Source: Haliclona indistincta (lineage: Eukaryota > Porifera > Demospongiae > Haplosclerida > Chalinidae). Taken from it: a DNA stretch of 64,000 nucleotides. The position numbers were made by a program, and so were the translations under genes. Positions 36,265-47,644 of this stretch are shown piece after piece; within the stretch, counting starts at the first letter, position 1; the number at the start of each line of letters is the position of its first letter. Under the pieces are notes generated by a model. The model saw only the letters and a list, made by a program, of their open reading frames with translations, searched no databases and had not been told where the DNA came from. Location: assembly GCA_964017065.1 (NCBI GenBank), contig OZ024787.1:11382764-11446763 (forward strand). Reading direction: 5' to 3'.

Positions 36265-39200
36265 CTTATACATGTACTCTATTCTAGAACTAGTAATGGG
36301 TATTCTGAGCTTTAGAGAGTCGAATTAAGAAATTTCTCAAAAATTGTCCAAGTGTTCGTGTGTTAACCTCACATAATATTATTATCTTACTACTTGTCAC
36401 TCTCCACAGGATGCGTATGCTACTGAGCTGTTTGCATTTCTGAGCCAAGAGAAAGAATTTGCGGAAAAGATACATAAGGTTGGTCCGTGTGCACATGTAT
36501 GTGCAGGAACTATGATAATTTATCGTATTCTTGCTTTTGAAGCTCTGTTATAAATCCACTCTACACATTGTGTAGTGAGTGGTTGTTTGATGTTCGTGTA
36601 ACACATTTCTTGTATCAAGGAATTGTCATTCGTGACATCTTGAACCAAGAGTGTGTAAGAGAAAGAAGCGTTCTACTCCATATTTCCACGTAGTAGACTA
36701 GTAGTATCGAAAAATAATGTCCCCCGTACGCTGTTGCTACTTGGAACTTCAGCCTTCCTTTACGTGTTGTTGTTCGTTATTTTCTACCTTTATATTCATT
36801 CATGCTTCGTCCCGCTTGTCTCCAACTGAAGCAAGTGAATGTTAAGCCGAATCGCTGTCTTATGCAGCCCAAAGCCTTCCTCATAAGAAAAGGTTTGCAG
36901 CACACGTGGCGGCGGACTTAGTATTCACTAAAACCAACTTGAACGCTCCTTTCCCTTATACACTTTTGTTTGAACTTGAACTATTACAGGTATATTTTTC
37001 AATTGGTTGTACAATGTAATTATATTGTGTGAACCACGTTTGTCTGGTGTGCCTCAACAGTGGGCTCAACTTATTACTTTGTTTGAACTGGTGTTGTCCT
37101 CTCCAGATGGTGATACTGCAGATCACTAGACACAAGCAAGCACTGGCTATACTGGAGGGCGTCCTACCACACCTTGACAATGAGTTAGGTATGATCATGT
37201 TGTACGCATGCTGGCATTGTCATTAGACTCATGTGTGCTTGATCCCAGTAGCTTATGGTAGCAGCACAGCCTGGTCGTGTGTGCTTGATCCCAGTAGCTT
37301 ATGGTAGCAGCACAGCCTGGTCGTGTGTGCTTGATCCCAGTAGCTTATGGTAGCAGCACAGCCTGGTCGTGTGTGCTTGATCCCAGTAGCTTATGGTAGC
37401 AGCACAGCCTGGTCGTGTGTGCTTGATCCCAGTAGCTTATGGTAGCAGCACAGCCTGGTCGTGTGTGCTTGATCCCAGTAGCTTATGGTAGCAGCACGGC
37501 CTGGTTGTGTGTGCTTGATCCCAGTAGCTTATGGTAGCAGGCTAGCAGCACAGCCTGGTCGTGTGTGCTTGATTCCTACATCTTGTATTTCTTCAGATCA
37601 AACTAATAATCAGCCTGTATATGGACTACCTCTGGAGCAACATCTTGATAGAATCGGCCAGCCTGTTTCCATGGTGATACACGACTGCTGTCTTGCACTC
37701 AGAGAGAAATGGATGGACACGGAGGGAATCTTCAGAATAGCAGCCGGCGCTGCTAAACTGAAGCTACTCAAGGTGTGTGACAACTATTATAATATAATGC
37801 ACACACACATGAAGACTTATACTCACTATGCACAAAAGCAAAGTTTCTCACTACCCTTAACGCATACCTGGGGAAACCAGGGCACCTGTGCACTAAGCAG
37901 GTGCTATGTGCTGTCCTCCTGGAGCTCAGCAAGGAACTCGCAGGAAGACCAGCTATGCCTCCCACTGCAGGTGTGGGCACCATACGTCCCACTAACGCCT
38001 GCTGTAGTTAAGGAGACACAGCCAGTGGACTTTGCTTCCCCAGTACAAGACCAGGTACCCATTTTACAGATGGGTGGGCTGGAGGTACTGGATAGAATAA
38101 CAATTTTTCCCCTCCTGCCCTGGTGGGATTAGAACCAGTGACCCTTGGGTTGGTGACCAGAAAATCACCATGGCGCCCACACACACATGTGGTACACAAC
38201 TACTTGACTGCTATTATCAAAATCAACTCTTTTCTTCAGAATTCACTTGATGCTGGCAATGCTGATCTCTCGGTTCATGATCCTCACACAATAGCAGGTA
38301 CTGACTGATCTATGCTACAGTCATTATAGTCATTATACATGTAGCTTTCCATACATACAACATGTACATACATGTTGTATGCTCACACTTTTTTCTCACT
38401 TAATTTCTTCTCGTTTGCTCTCTCTCTCTCTCTTCCACCTCTCCCCCTCTCTCCCTCTCTCTCTCTCCCTCTCTCTCTCCCTCTCCCTCTCTCTCTCCCT
38501 CTCTCTCTCCCTCTCTCTCTCTCCAGGTGCTCTCAAGATGTATCTACGTGAATTACCAGATCCTATTCTCACAAGAAAGCTGTACACAGACTGGGTTAAG
38601 GCAGCAGGGTAAGTATGCTAAGGAAGATCCTAGTTCATGAGACAGAAAAACTCATTTTTAAAATCAAATTTCTTGTCAGTTCTGCAAAGGGAAGAAAGCA
38701 TGAATAGAGTTAAACAAAAGTGGGCTTAGAAGCCCCAGGAGCCCATGATAGAGACAGTGTTCCCCAACTGGATTGCAGCCCACTTTGTTTACCTCTATTC
38801 TATTTTGCTATGACATTGTCAAGTATTTATTATTTTGTAAATTAATGTTTTCATTGAAGCCGACTACTAGTTTATTTAGCTACTGCTCATGTTGATTGAG
38901 TCATGTGGTTTATGGTTCATTCTCTTTACTCTAAGTGTTGCTGATGAACAGGACAGAATGCAGCAGCTCTGGCAACTCAAGGAGAAGCTGCCTAAACCAA
39001 ACCTAGAGAACCTCAAGTGAGAATCATATCTCTTTCACACATGCACTCACTCACTCAAATTGTCTCTTTGTTTACTGTTATTAAGGTTTTTGATGTTCTT
39101 TCTCAATGAGCTGTCCAAGCATCAAGATGAGACCAAGATGGGCATCAATAATATCGCCATAGTGATAGGACCTAACCTACTCTGGCCTGACGAAAATGTT

Positions 39201-40528
39201 GCAAGGTTCGTCTAATCACACCTGCATATAAAAATCGTGTCATTTTAAACAAAAAGTTGTTGTGCTGCTTGTGACTGTATTGTCACCAGATTTCACAATT
39301 TTTTCATCTCCCTCCCTCTCTCCCTCCTCCCTCCCTCTCTCACTCTCCCTATCCCGCTCTCCCCCTCTCTATTTCTCTCCCCCTCCCTCCCTCCTCCCTC
39401 TCTCTCCCTCCCTCCCTCTCTTTAAGCAGCACTACATTTGGATTCATAGGAGATACAGCACTGCACACACGGATCACAGAGTCATTTATCAAACACTGTA
39501 GTTGGTACTTTGGTCTAGCCCCCTCTCTCTACACATCAGCACTAGACAGCAAGACCAGTTCATCATCATCACAACAAGAGAGAGAGGATGAAGAGGAGAC
39601 GATTCAGACGAGAGAAGAGGATGAAGATAAGGAGTCCATTCGCAGTGCTGAGGTAGTCTCACCAACCGAGAATCAAACCGAGGAAGATGAGAATGGAGAC
39701 AGAGAGTCACCCACTAACAGCAGTAAGTGCTGGTCACATGACTGTCACGTGGTGGTCATGTGATGTGTTTTATATAGCTTCATCAAGGCCGTCATCATTC
39801 ACAGCAGACCCAACCACTCCTGTTATAGACTCACCATCACAGCAACATCTTGTACTTGGTACCACTCCTGAAAACAGGTCAGCTAGACAGACTGCTTTAC
39901 TGTATAGAGGGTAAATTAGTAATATGTTTCTGTGAGAGAATTTTTGACTTCAATTTGCTCTCACATGTTGGGTGCCAAAATTAGGTAAACTGCTTTTGAT
40001 CCTTTACCAAAGTTTTACAAAAAGACACAAAAATTATATGAAACACTGGTTTTGGGTCACCAATATTTGATGCACATTTTCAACTATCATTACTAATAAT
40101 TTTATTGAGAGCAATTATGTAGAAACTACGAAATACTTAAAAATACAAGTAAATACACTTAACTGTCATTATTTTGTATCTATCAAAGTGGTGCATTCCT
40201 TGTAAACGAAATATCTACATGTAGCTGAATTCTCAACTAAAATTTGACCATGTCCCCAATTATAAAGATACAAGAATAATTTTTTATTTTACTGTATATT
40301 TCTCACAGACCAACACCTCCTAAGAGAAGAAGACCACCACCATCAGCTCCCGGGCAAGCTGGACAATCACCAAAGACGCCAACAGGAGTACGTCCTGTTC
40401 GTCGTGCTCCAGTGCCGCCAGCCAGAAAGCCTAAGCCAGTCCCACCGACCCCACCTCCTTACACCGGTCAGGGAAGCCCAGCTCAGAGCAGAAAAACCGG
40501 TCAAGGATCGGAAGAGACTGAACTGTAG
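30224..40528 (+). CDS. BAR-domain RhoGAP (ARHGAP17/ARHGAP44/SH3BP1 family)
   Basis: Seventeen exons sum to 1845 nt (614 aa): 30224-30282, 30678-30717, 30995-31096, 31287-31369, 31870-31981, 34630-34706, 35991-36081, 36410-36478, 37107-37188, 37597-37772, 38240-38297, 38527-38608, 38936-39016, 39086-39205, 39430-39722, 39778-39877, 40309-40528. Residues about 1-235 form an N-BAR domain (IYLENEVIQPI, LEKLKKKLHHSRLDMDSSRNKY). Residues 247-435 form the RhoGAP domain, with arginine finger R285 in EGIFRIAAGA and the motifs LKMYLRELPDP and NNIAIVIGPNLLWP. The Pro-rich tail (VPPARKPKPVPPTPPP) should bind SH3 domains. Family members bind curved membranes and stimulate GTP hydrolysis on Rac1/Cdc42 at junctions and endocytic sites. 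Exons 12-17 recur as fragments downstream. Introns are loaded with repeats. Confidence 0.95.
31171..31280 (+). repeat. CT-rich tract upstream of RhoGAP exon 4
   Basis: Interrupted CT/CCCT repeats run to the acceptor ctctcacag at 31286. Confidence 0.85.
31541..31866 (+). repeat. (CT)n/(CCCT)n tract abutting RhoGAP exon 5
   Basis: About 325 bp of CT repeat grading into CCCT and CCATCCCT units end at the acceptor tttctccag (31869). Confidence 0.95.
32975..33143 (+). mobile_element. pogo/Tigger-like MITE, complete
   Basis: The 169 bp element starts CAGTGGAACCTCTCTAAGG and ends AGAGGGATTCCACTG, with flanking TA dinucleotides (32973-32974, 33144-33145). Termini and TA target duplication are characteristic of pogo/Tigger elements. 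It lies in RhoGAP intron 5. Confidence 0.85.
33232..33402 (-). mobile_element. pogo/Tigger-like MITE, inverted second copy
   Basis: A near-complete copy of the element at 32975-33143 lies in opposite orientation 88 bp away, flanked by TA at 33230-33231 and 33403-33404. The first base of the end is T instead of C. The pair could fold back in pre-mRNA. Confidence 0.85.
34024..34365. repeat. Tandem repeat, 54 bp unit, six copies
   Basis: The unit (caaataaacactaaaatttg, then atagtgaccctctggtctct, then gcaatataattttg) is repeated six times with few differences. Because 54 is divisible by 3, the minus strand stays open as an 18-residue repeat, but nothing else supports a gene. Confidence 0.95.
34707..35905 (+). 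repeat. GA-rich minisatellite beginning at the RhoGAP exon 6 donor
   Basis: About 1.2 kb of units such as gagtgagtgaggaaggggag plus ggagagagaga start right after the donor gtaggaagg. Longer higher-order periods are visible (variants with gatgggtagg). Both minus-strand frames stay open as Ser/Leu/Pro/His-rich strings of over 400 codons, which are artefacts of the repeat. Confidence 0.95.
36082..36262 (+). repeat. (CA)n repeat starting at the RhoGAP exon 7 donor
   Basis: The intron begins gtacacacacacacactc and is CA/CACT repeat for about 180 bp. Confidence 0.95.
36720..36960. repeat. Dispersed repeat shared with 60940-61330
   Basis: Blocks such as gctacttgg, atgcttcgtcccgctt, gtcttatgcagcc and gcagcac recur in the same order at 60950-61330, there interrupted by a MITE. 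This points to an old interspersed repeat of undetermined class. Confidence 0.5.
37229..37575. repeat. Tandem repeat, 46 bp unit, about 7.5 copies
   Basis: The unit tcgtgtgtgcttgatcccag plus tagcttatggtagcagcaca plus gcctgg is repeated almost perfectly in RhoGAP intron 9. The last full copy carries an extra gctagcag. Confidence 0.95.
37850..38185 (-). mobile_element. tRNA-derived SINE, probable
   Basis: Read on the minus strand, the left end contains a B-box-like ggttctaatcc after cccaagggtcact, then catctgtaaaatgggtacct and a tail toward 37850. The order fits a tRNA-headed SINE. The A box is degenerate. It lies in RhoGAP intron 10 and makes a spurious open frame with the upstream tandem repeat. 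Confidence 0.5.
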
Positions 40529-40626
40529 AAGAATGACGTGTTTGTCAGTGTTTGTTTTAGTGTTGTTCATAATAGCATTATAATAATTGTTGTTTTTTTT
40601 GATGACGTGAAACTATTACTTTTGTC

Positions 40627-40632
40627 AATAAA
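40627..40632 (+). terminator. Candidate poly(A) signal of the RhoGAP gene
   Basis: AATAAA lies 99 bp after the stop codon, followed by a T-rich stretch. A perfect ggtcgacccgagggtcgacc palindrome lies shortly downstream (40708-40727). Confidence 0.6.
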
Positions 40633-40689
40633 AAATTTGACGAGCAGCAAATACCAGCCCCTCCCACTGTTACACCTGCCGCCATGCGG

Positions 40690-41765
40690 CTGACTCTAAA
40701 ATCAAGGTCGACCCGAGGGTCGACCTTCTTTTTCAAGACATCAAGGAAGTGAAATGGGTCATCCAGGAACTTTGCTTGGGCTGAGCCAGAGCGAGATAAA
40801 AGAAATCGAAAGCGATCACCACCTGATGAAGATAACAGCTGTTCTTGAGAAATGTCTGAAACGAGCCTGGCGAATTAGCTGAGCAAATCATGACCAGCTG
40901 GGGCTCCCTCTGGCCCTTATCAGTGTAATTGTACTGTCTGTCTAGTATAATCAGAACAAGAAATACCTGCAGCAACACAATGATGAGAATCAACCTACAA
41001 CTACGTGTGGAAGCGAAAGGCCAACAGCTGCAGACCGGCAGAGAGTGCTGAAAATAGAATGATAGGAAAGATCAGGGAGCTGGAATATACTAAGAAAAGT
41101 TATGGCATGTTATTGACGAGTTCAGCTAGCGCAGTATCAGCTCTAAAAGCTGATCGCATGCAAGAACAACTGAAGGTGTTTGAACATGAGTGATCGAGTA
41201 GCGATGACTGTTGAAGGACTGTTTGGGAGAGCTCTCCTTCCTTGATTATGCTCTACTGGAGCACACTATCTACATGTTCTTGAAGGAAACACAGCCAGTA
41301 GTTAGTGATCTCAGTGACTACATGCTGATTTCAAGAAATCCAGTGAGTTTATGGAAACCATTGAAAATGCTCAGAAGCTACTGAAACATGCACTGTCACA
41401 CTTCATCTTGTTGGTGGATGGTTAACAAAGACGATAGAAGATTTGAAAAAGCTACTGAAGGAGATATTTCAGGACAAAAGTTCAGCAATACTGGCTCACC
41501 TGACGATTGTTCGTGGATCAGTTATTGTGTCTTATCTTGCTCCAAAATCTCTCTCCTCACACTAGCTCAGGCAAAGCACTCATTCATGCATGGGTGTGTA
41601 TGGGTGCTTATTGATGTCTACTCAAACTAAGAATCCGGATTTTATTTGAGTCTTCTCAGCGGAAAACAATGACATCAACTTGCTGACTTTCCTGCTAAAT
41701 ATAAACACTAGTCCTGATGCTGCTATTCTCAGTAAGAAGGGTGTTTGTGGCATTCTACTTCAAGC
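40690..41765 (+). pseudogene. Degenerate death-domain/ankyrin copy
   Basis: Pieces in order match the intact gene at 43152. There is a death-domain start (about 40740-40860, including EIKEIESD), the helical region (41000-41370), the alpha/beta module (41390-41560) and the first ankyrin residues (41670-41765, NINTSPDAA). Frame changes and stops are frequent, and only one partial ankyrin unit remains before the sequence switches to a RhoGAP exon remnant. Confidence 0.85.
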
Positions 41766-41965
41766 GAATGCCTTAGTATCACCAGCCAGAAAGCCTAATT
41801 AAGCAAATTCCATCGACCCCACCTTCTTACACCGGTCAGCTAGGGAGCAAGCCCAGCTCAGAGCAGAAAAACTGGTCAAGGATCGGTAGAGAATGAACTA
41901 TAGGAAGAATGATGTGTGTGTCAGCGTTTGTTTTAGTGTTCATAATAGCATAAATTGTTGTTTAT
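41766..41965 (+). pseudogene. Remnant of RhoGAP last exon and 3' flank
   Basis: caccagccagaaagcctaa through ccttcttacaccggtcag and aactggtcaaggatcgg copies 40415-40600 with indels and a stop. It marks one end of a duplicated unit that joins the RhoGAP tail to a death-domain copy. Confidence 0.85.
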
Positions 41966-43151
41966 TTTATATGACCTCAAGGACCTGAAATGGGACATCC
42001 TAGCTGGGAACTTGGTTGGGTTCGGGCTCGGCCGTATAAATCAGATACTGCACTATAGTAGATTAAGCACGACAGCAAGACCATGCAGATGTGGTGGTTC
42101 TAATTACTATTTTGGAGCTCACTGTTCCCCACAACTCTGGCGAGTCTCTCAGAGTAGCACACAGAACGGTCTAAAGCCAACTACTGCTGCTTACTTAGTG
42201 ACTTAGAGAGAGCTAGCTGGTTTTGAGTCTGAACTGGTTACACTAGAAATTGGTTCCTTGGGTCACCAGAGTGTAATTAAATTTGGCGACTTCCCTCGCA
42301 AGGCACCTGAACTTGACTAAAGCTATTATATGATCAACGATGCTGCTAAGAATGCTATTGCTGGTTCTCATCAGATATTCGATCTCGAGCTTGCAAGCAT
42401 GAAAAGCACTGGACTAAATTTTACCATCCTGACTGTGATATTTATATATTTATTTTTCTCCCTATCCTGTGTCTCCCTATTCAATCATTTTTATTTCTGT
42501 TCTTTTTTTCTCACCTCACCCTTGCCAGGACCGTTTGTTCACTAACTGCATTGTATACCATTTACGGTAAACCTGTGTCCTAGGGTACATGCTACACTAA
42601 AAACTGTATTGTATCACACTTAGCCACTTCAATAAAAAGTTGGTTTTTTGTTCTGTAAGTAGTCATAGGTAGTAGTTGTAGAAGTTGTAACTATTTTTTT
42701 GGAATCAGCTACTTTTACTTGGGTGACTAGACTGGATGAAATATTTTGAGGGGTCCATTTTTATTGTCGTTATTATGCATAACATGCACAGTTGTTACTG
42801 ACTCTCATTTACATGCAGTTACTTCATAAGAATGCTGTTTTAATACTTTTATAACGTATTGCAGTCATTTGGTACTAGATAATTAGAATACAACCCAGTT
42901 GGTTCCGGTTTGCGTAGCCGCGCTGCAGCAGTAGAAGGGGCGGTGTCGTCAATCTCAAATTACTAGTTACTACCACAAAATTTGCTTTATTTATTTATTT
43001 ATTATTTATTTTTATTTTTTTCTTTGCTCTAGGTATAATTTAGCTACCACAAAATTAAATTTTAAATTTTTGTTTTTAATCATGCTTGAATGCTTCCTGC
43101 TACGTCTTCTACTGTTTGGCATCGCTACAAGAACCTCATGGTATTTATATA
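41966..43151. other. Death-domain remnant followed by non-coding sequence
   Basis: A short death-domain start (41970-42060, LKDLKWDILAGNLVG) is recognisable. Its downstream bases (cgtataaatcagatactgca) resemble 52965-52990, so the same spacer was duplicated. From about 42100 to the next gene no coding exon was found. Confidence 0.5.
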
Positions 43152-45554
43152 ATGTCGGAAACACAGACGCTCAAGGTCGATTTTATCTTGCAAGAACTCA
43201 AAAACGTGGAATGGGACACTCTCGGAACCTATCTGGGTCTCAGCCAGAGTGAGATAAAAGAGATCGAAAGCAATTTCCAGATCACCGGACGAAGGAGAAT
43301 AGTGATGCTGGATACGTGGTTGAAGAAAGAGGAGAGTCCTTCATGGGAGAAGATTATAACTGCTCTTGAGAACATGTCCGAGACAAGTTTGGCGAGTAAG
43401 CTGAGGAAGAAGTACCAGCAGCAACAACACAGTGACGAGAATGCAGCAACCACGCGTTCAAGTAAGAAAGAAGAGAGTCCAATAGACGCGGCAACAGAAA
43501 GAGTAATACTGAAGTTGGACAGGAAAGACCAGGTCGCTAAAGAAATAGAGAGCCTTAAAGAATCTTTTGTTCGCTTAGTAATGAGTGCGGAATCAGCTCT
43601 AGAGACTGCAGGCCCAACATCACGACAACTCAAGAGATTTTCTCAAAGCTACATAAGCAATCGAGTAGTGACCAGTGTCGAAGAACTGTTTGACTGTTTG
43701 GGAGAGCTCTCCTTCCTTGATTATGCTCTACTGGAACACACTATCTCCATGTTCTTGAAGGAAGCACAGCCAGTAGTTAGTGATCTCAGTGACTATATCC
43801 AGCAACTGACTGACTTCAAGAAATCCACTACGCTGAATGAGTTTATGGACACTATCAAAAAAGCTCAGAAACCGAATAAAGGAAGTGGAATGTGCACAGT
43901 TACCCTACATCTTGTTGGTGGGTGGCTAATAAAGACAATGGAAGACTTGGAAAGGCTACTGAAGGAGATATTTCAAGACAAGAGTTCAGTACTGGCTCAC
44001 TTGACGATTGTTCGTGGATCAATTATCGTGTCATATCTTGTTCCACAATCTGAATCTGGTTCACTCGTCAAACAGGCACAGAGTAAGAACTCATTTATGA
44101 CCCAGGTTGGTGTGTGTAAACTGATCATTGGACAAAGAGTGGTCATGAAAACACAGAATGACATGGCTGACTTCTCATTTGAATATTCTCTTGTCAAAGC
44201 AGTAAAGAACAATGACATCAACCTGCTGACCTTTCTGCTTTATATTAATACTAGTCCTAATGCTACTCATAGCAAAGGATGGACAGCTCTGATGTATGGA
44301 TGTCACTATGGACAGAAAAAAGCAGTCAGCATTCTTCTAGAAGCAGACGCTAGTCCTAATCTTCAAGCAGAAAATGGTGCTGCACCACTACTCATTGCAG
44401 CAGAAAGTAATCACTCTGATATAGTTAGTCTTCTTTTAAAAGTGAATGCTGATCCTAATATTCAGAAATACAATGGTACTACACCTCTTTTAATGGCAGC
44501 CCAATATGATTATTCTGATATAGTTAGTATTCTTCTACAAGTTAATACCAATCCTAACATCCACAGCGATGATGGTGTCACACCTCTTTTCGTGGCAGCC
44601 CAGAATGGTCACTCTGATACAGTCAGTATTCTTCTACAAGCAAATGCTAATCCCAATATTCAGCGAAATGACGGTGATACTCCTCTTTTCATGGCAGCAC
44701 AGAAAGGCCACACAGATATAGTCAATATTCTTCTACAAGTTAATACCAATCCTAACATCCAGAGCGATGATGGTGTCACACCTCTTTTTGTGGCAGCCCA
44801 GAATGGCCACACTGATATTGTCAGTGGTCTTCTACAACATAATGCCGATGTCCATCTTCAGAGATATGATGGCATCACACCTCTTTTAATGGCAGCCGAG
44901 AATGGTCACACTGATATTGTCAATATCCTTCTACAAGTTAATACCAATCCTAACATCCAGAGCAATGATGGTGTCGCACCTCTTTTCATGGCAGCCCAGA
45001 ATGGTCACACTGATATAGTCAGTAGTCTTCTACAACATAATGCCGATGTCCATCTTCAGAGATATGATGGCGTCACACCTCTTTTAATGGCTGCCCAGAA
45101 TGGTCATTATGATGCAGTCAGTATTCTTCTACAAGCAGATGCTAATCCCAATATTCAGCAAAATGATGGTATTACACCTCTTTACAGTGCAGCAAAGAAT
45201 GGTCACACTAATATTGTCAGCAGTCTTCTAAGAGCAAATTCCAATCCAAACCATCAATTGGCTAATGGTGTCACACCTCTTTTTGTGGCAGCCCAGAATG
45301 GCCACTCTGAAACAGTTCGTATACTTCTACAACAGAATGCCGATCCCAATCTTCAGAGAGATGATGGTGCTACACCTCGGTCCATAGCACTTAAGTATGT
45401 TCACCTGGAAACGGTTCGCATTATTTCTAATCCCTATTGCATCTCACTTCCATGTGAATTATATGGCTATTCACAAGCACATAATGATATGGACTCCTAC
45501 CAATCTGATCATTCTGATAGTTGTAGCCGATATTCTTCTTCAAGTGAATGCTAA
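43152..45554 (+). CDS. Death domain - alpha/beta module - ankyrin repeat protein (intact)
   Basis: A single-exon frame of 800 residues from the ATG at 43152 (MSETQTLKVDF); the upstream in-frame codons lack a better start. The death domain spans residues 8-88 (VEWDTLGTYLGLSQSEIKEI, SWEKIITALENM). A helical stretch follows (115-245), then a module of beta and alpha elements (248-335: CTVTLHLVGGWL, HLTIVRGSIIVSYLVPQ). About 13 ankyrin repeats (343-770) are unusually uniform (DGVTPLFVAAQNGH, ILLQVNTNPNIQ). A Ser/Asp-rich tail (DSYQSDHSD) follows. Death domains and ankyrins suggest an intracellular adaptor or receptor in innate or apoptotic signalling; no ligand is known. The near-identical repeats imply recent expansion. 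It belongs to a local family with at least four more copies in the window. Confidence 0.9.
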   Translation: MSETQTLKVDFILQELKNVEWDTLGTYLGLSQSEIKEIESNFQITGRRRIVMLDTWLKKEESPSWEKIITALENMSETSLASKLRKKYQQQQHSDENAATTRSSKKEESPIDAATERVILKLDRKDQVAKEIESLKESFVRLVMSAESALETAGPTSRQLKRFSQSYISNRVVTSVEELFDCLGELSFLDYALLEHTISMFLKEAQPVVSDLSDYIQQLTDFKKSTTLNEFMDTIKKAQKPNKGSGMCTVTLHLVGGWLIKTMEDLERLLKEIFQDKSSVLAHLTIVRGSIIVSYLVPQSESGSLVKQAQSKNSFMTQVGVCKLIIGQRVVMKTQNDMADFSFEYSLVKAVKNNDINLLTFLLYINTSPNATHSKGWTALMYGCHYGQKKAVSILLEADASPNLQAENGAAPLLIAAESNHSDIVSLLLKVNADPNIQKYNGTTPLLMAAQYDYSDIVSILLQVNTNPNIHSDDGVTPLFVAAQNGHSDTVSILLQANANPNIQRNDGDTPLFMAAQKGHTDIVNILLQVNTNPNIQSDDGVTPLFVAAQNGHTDIVSGLLQHNADVHLQRYDGITPLLMAAENGHTDIVNILLQVNTNPNIQSNDGVAPLFMAAQNGHTDIVSSLLQHNADVHLQRYDGVTPLLMAAQNGHYDAVSILLQADANPNIQQNDGITPLYSAAKNGHTNIVSSLLRANSNPNHQLANGVTPLFVAAQNGHSETVRILLQQNADPNLQRDDGATPRSIALKYVHLETVRIISNPYCISLPCELYGYSQAHNDMDSYQSDHSDSCSRYSSSSEC

Positions 45555-46786
45555 TCAACTTGATTTTATGATACATTATTTTTATTGTACATGTGTAGTT
45601 TCAAGAGTTCATTAAGTAAGAGTATGCAACCGTCAATATGCTCCGTTATAGATGGCGTTGGACATTTTCTACATTAGAAGTTTATACAGGAGGCCTGCAT
45701 TACCAGCAAATTTGAGTTGTAATGAAATATTCATATTGATGATAATGATAGACAGTAACGTAAGCTTGAGAATATAGAATCTCATTTTGAAGCTGCACCT
45801 ACTCCAACTGATTCTTGGGATATAGTAGCGATTCCAGAAGAAAATACAATTTTAAACACCAACGTTTCTAGATGTTTTTATCAGTTTCGCCTGCCTTTTG
45901 CGATCCGAACGATAATTTCTTCAGCAAAATCCGTTATGCAGAAGCAGAGAAACAAGCGCAGCTAGTTTCCTATTTGGCAATATTTTTCTGACACGTTCTA
46001 ATAAGAAAAACGGTATTCTGAAACCACGTTTAGTGGGTGGGGCTGGTCATCTCGACAAGCTGTATCTCGAATTCTACCCAACCGATTACAGTGGCACATG
46101 TCTCGTTCTTTTCACAATAAAATAGACATTCTTACAAGCAGTTCAGAAGTACAAAACTGCACTAACGTACTTGAACCAATGTGAATTGTATTACACTAAC
46201 TACTGCAATTAAACTGAATAATATTATACATAAAAAATATTTTGACAGCTTAAAATTCAGTATTGATGCTTCTACATATTACAGCAAACGTTTAGAGGTA
46301 TGTAGCTGTCTCTGATACGCTGAATGCTTGGATTGTTGCTGTTCAAGATCGGTCCCGCCCATGACTTTCAATGGTGCTTGAAGAGAGGACTTGGTGCACG
46401 GGAACCAGTCACACTAGTAACGAGCAATGTCTCGGATAAATCCATCTCTACCACGTTGACGATCGTATCTGATCTGATTCATACTGTACGCAAAACACAC
46501 CGAATATAACAATTTTTATGTGTATAAACATTTATGCAGTGAATACGAAAGTGTAACAACGAGACAGACCTGCTCAAGACCTTTCGAATGAAGTATAAGT
46601 CGATTGCATACGTTGTTTCTACATCCAGCAACAATCGATTTGCTGAGACATCTCGACACTACCATTGTTCCAATACAGAGTGGATTATGCGCATGCGCAT
46701 CGAGTCTGTAATCCCTACATATAGATAGACACCAGCGACAAATTTAAGAATTTGTATGCCATGAAAACACTACCATCCTGTAGTAC
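45555..46786. other. Intergenic sequence, left copy of the duplicated spacer
   Basis: No exon is seen. Segments near 45690-45800 (ctcattttgaa, tgcacctactc) and 46750-46790 (aaaacacta, catttggctgcac) match 59460-59560 and 59945-59980, so this is the counterpart of the spacer right of the second ankyrin gene, but it lacks the small membrane-protein gene found there. Confidence 0.5.
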
Positions 46787-47375
46787 ACTCATTTGGCTGC
46801 ACAGTACTCTGCTCTAAAAATTGGTACTCTAATTATTCCTCTCTTCTCAATTCCACTAACTTACCTACCCTCTCCTCTCGCCGCACTCATGCAGGCTAAA
46901 CTAATTCTTACTTTCAAATTTCTTAATGATCTTCACTATTTCCCCCCTTCTATCTTCTCTTTTGTCAATCCTTCCTCTAGACTCTCCCGCCACTTTGACC
47001 CACTAAATATTTCTGTTCCCTAGCTTCTCTCGTTCATCTGCTTCCTTCCACTCATTTATTGTCCCTTCTGCCTCCCGCCTCTGGAACTCTCTCCCTCACT
47101 CCACCAAAGCTCTTTCTACTCTCTATTACTTTAAAAAACAAATTAAATCTACTATGACCTAACTTTTGTCTCTGTCTTTGTTTTTTTTGTTTTTTTTGTT
47201 TTTGTTTTTTTTTCTTTTCTTGTTTTTTTTCTTTTTTTTTGTTCTTTGTTGTTTATCTATTTTTTCTTCTTGCACATTACGACTCACTCTTCCTTTAACT
47301 AATGATACTCTTAATATTAGTCTAGTGCTATTGAGTATCCTTTTGTCGTTAAAAAAAAGTACATATAGTTGACGA
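46787..47375 (+). mobile_element. 5'-truncated non-LTR retrotransposon fragment
   Basis: The translation in two frames gives a typical LINE reverse-transcriptase C-terminus (KLILTFKFLNDLHYFP, then after a frame change SASRLWNSLPHSTKAL and LYYFKKQIKSTM). A T-rich 3' UTR and the tail at 47305-47355 (tattagtctagtgctattg) follow. The paralogous spacer at 59985-60005 lacks it. The clade is not determined. Confidence 0.7.
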
Positions 47376-47644
47376 TGTTGAGAGCTTCAATGCAGTGTAT
47401 ATCAAGACCGCAGCCTTACATAAGGTATACAACAGTAATGAAGAGAAGTTCCCAAATTTTTATGACTATAGGACCCTAGCTGTTGTATAAGAAAGGAAAC
47501 ATGGAGTCTGTGCACCCATGCCAGTCCCCTTTAATCCACTACTGGTCACTTAAAATAAATCATACAATGTGTCTCTGGTTACATGTAGATGGTGTGGATT
47601 CGATCATGGCATTACTGTTCACTTTTTAGTATGTTTACTTGTCT

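Noticed and set aside
37485..38132. 215-codon frame in RhoGAP intron 9-10
   Set aside because: It merges the 46 bp tandem repeat, real exon 10 and a SINE-like sequence; only exon 10 is supported.
47166..47372. Phe-rich frame in a T-rich stretch
   Set aside because: It is the T-rich 3' end of the retrotransposon fragment.
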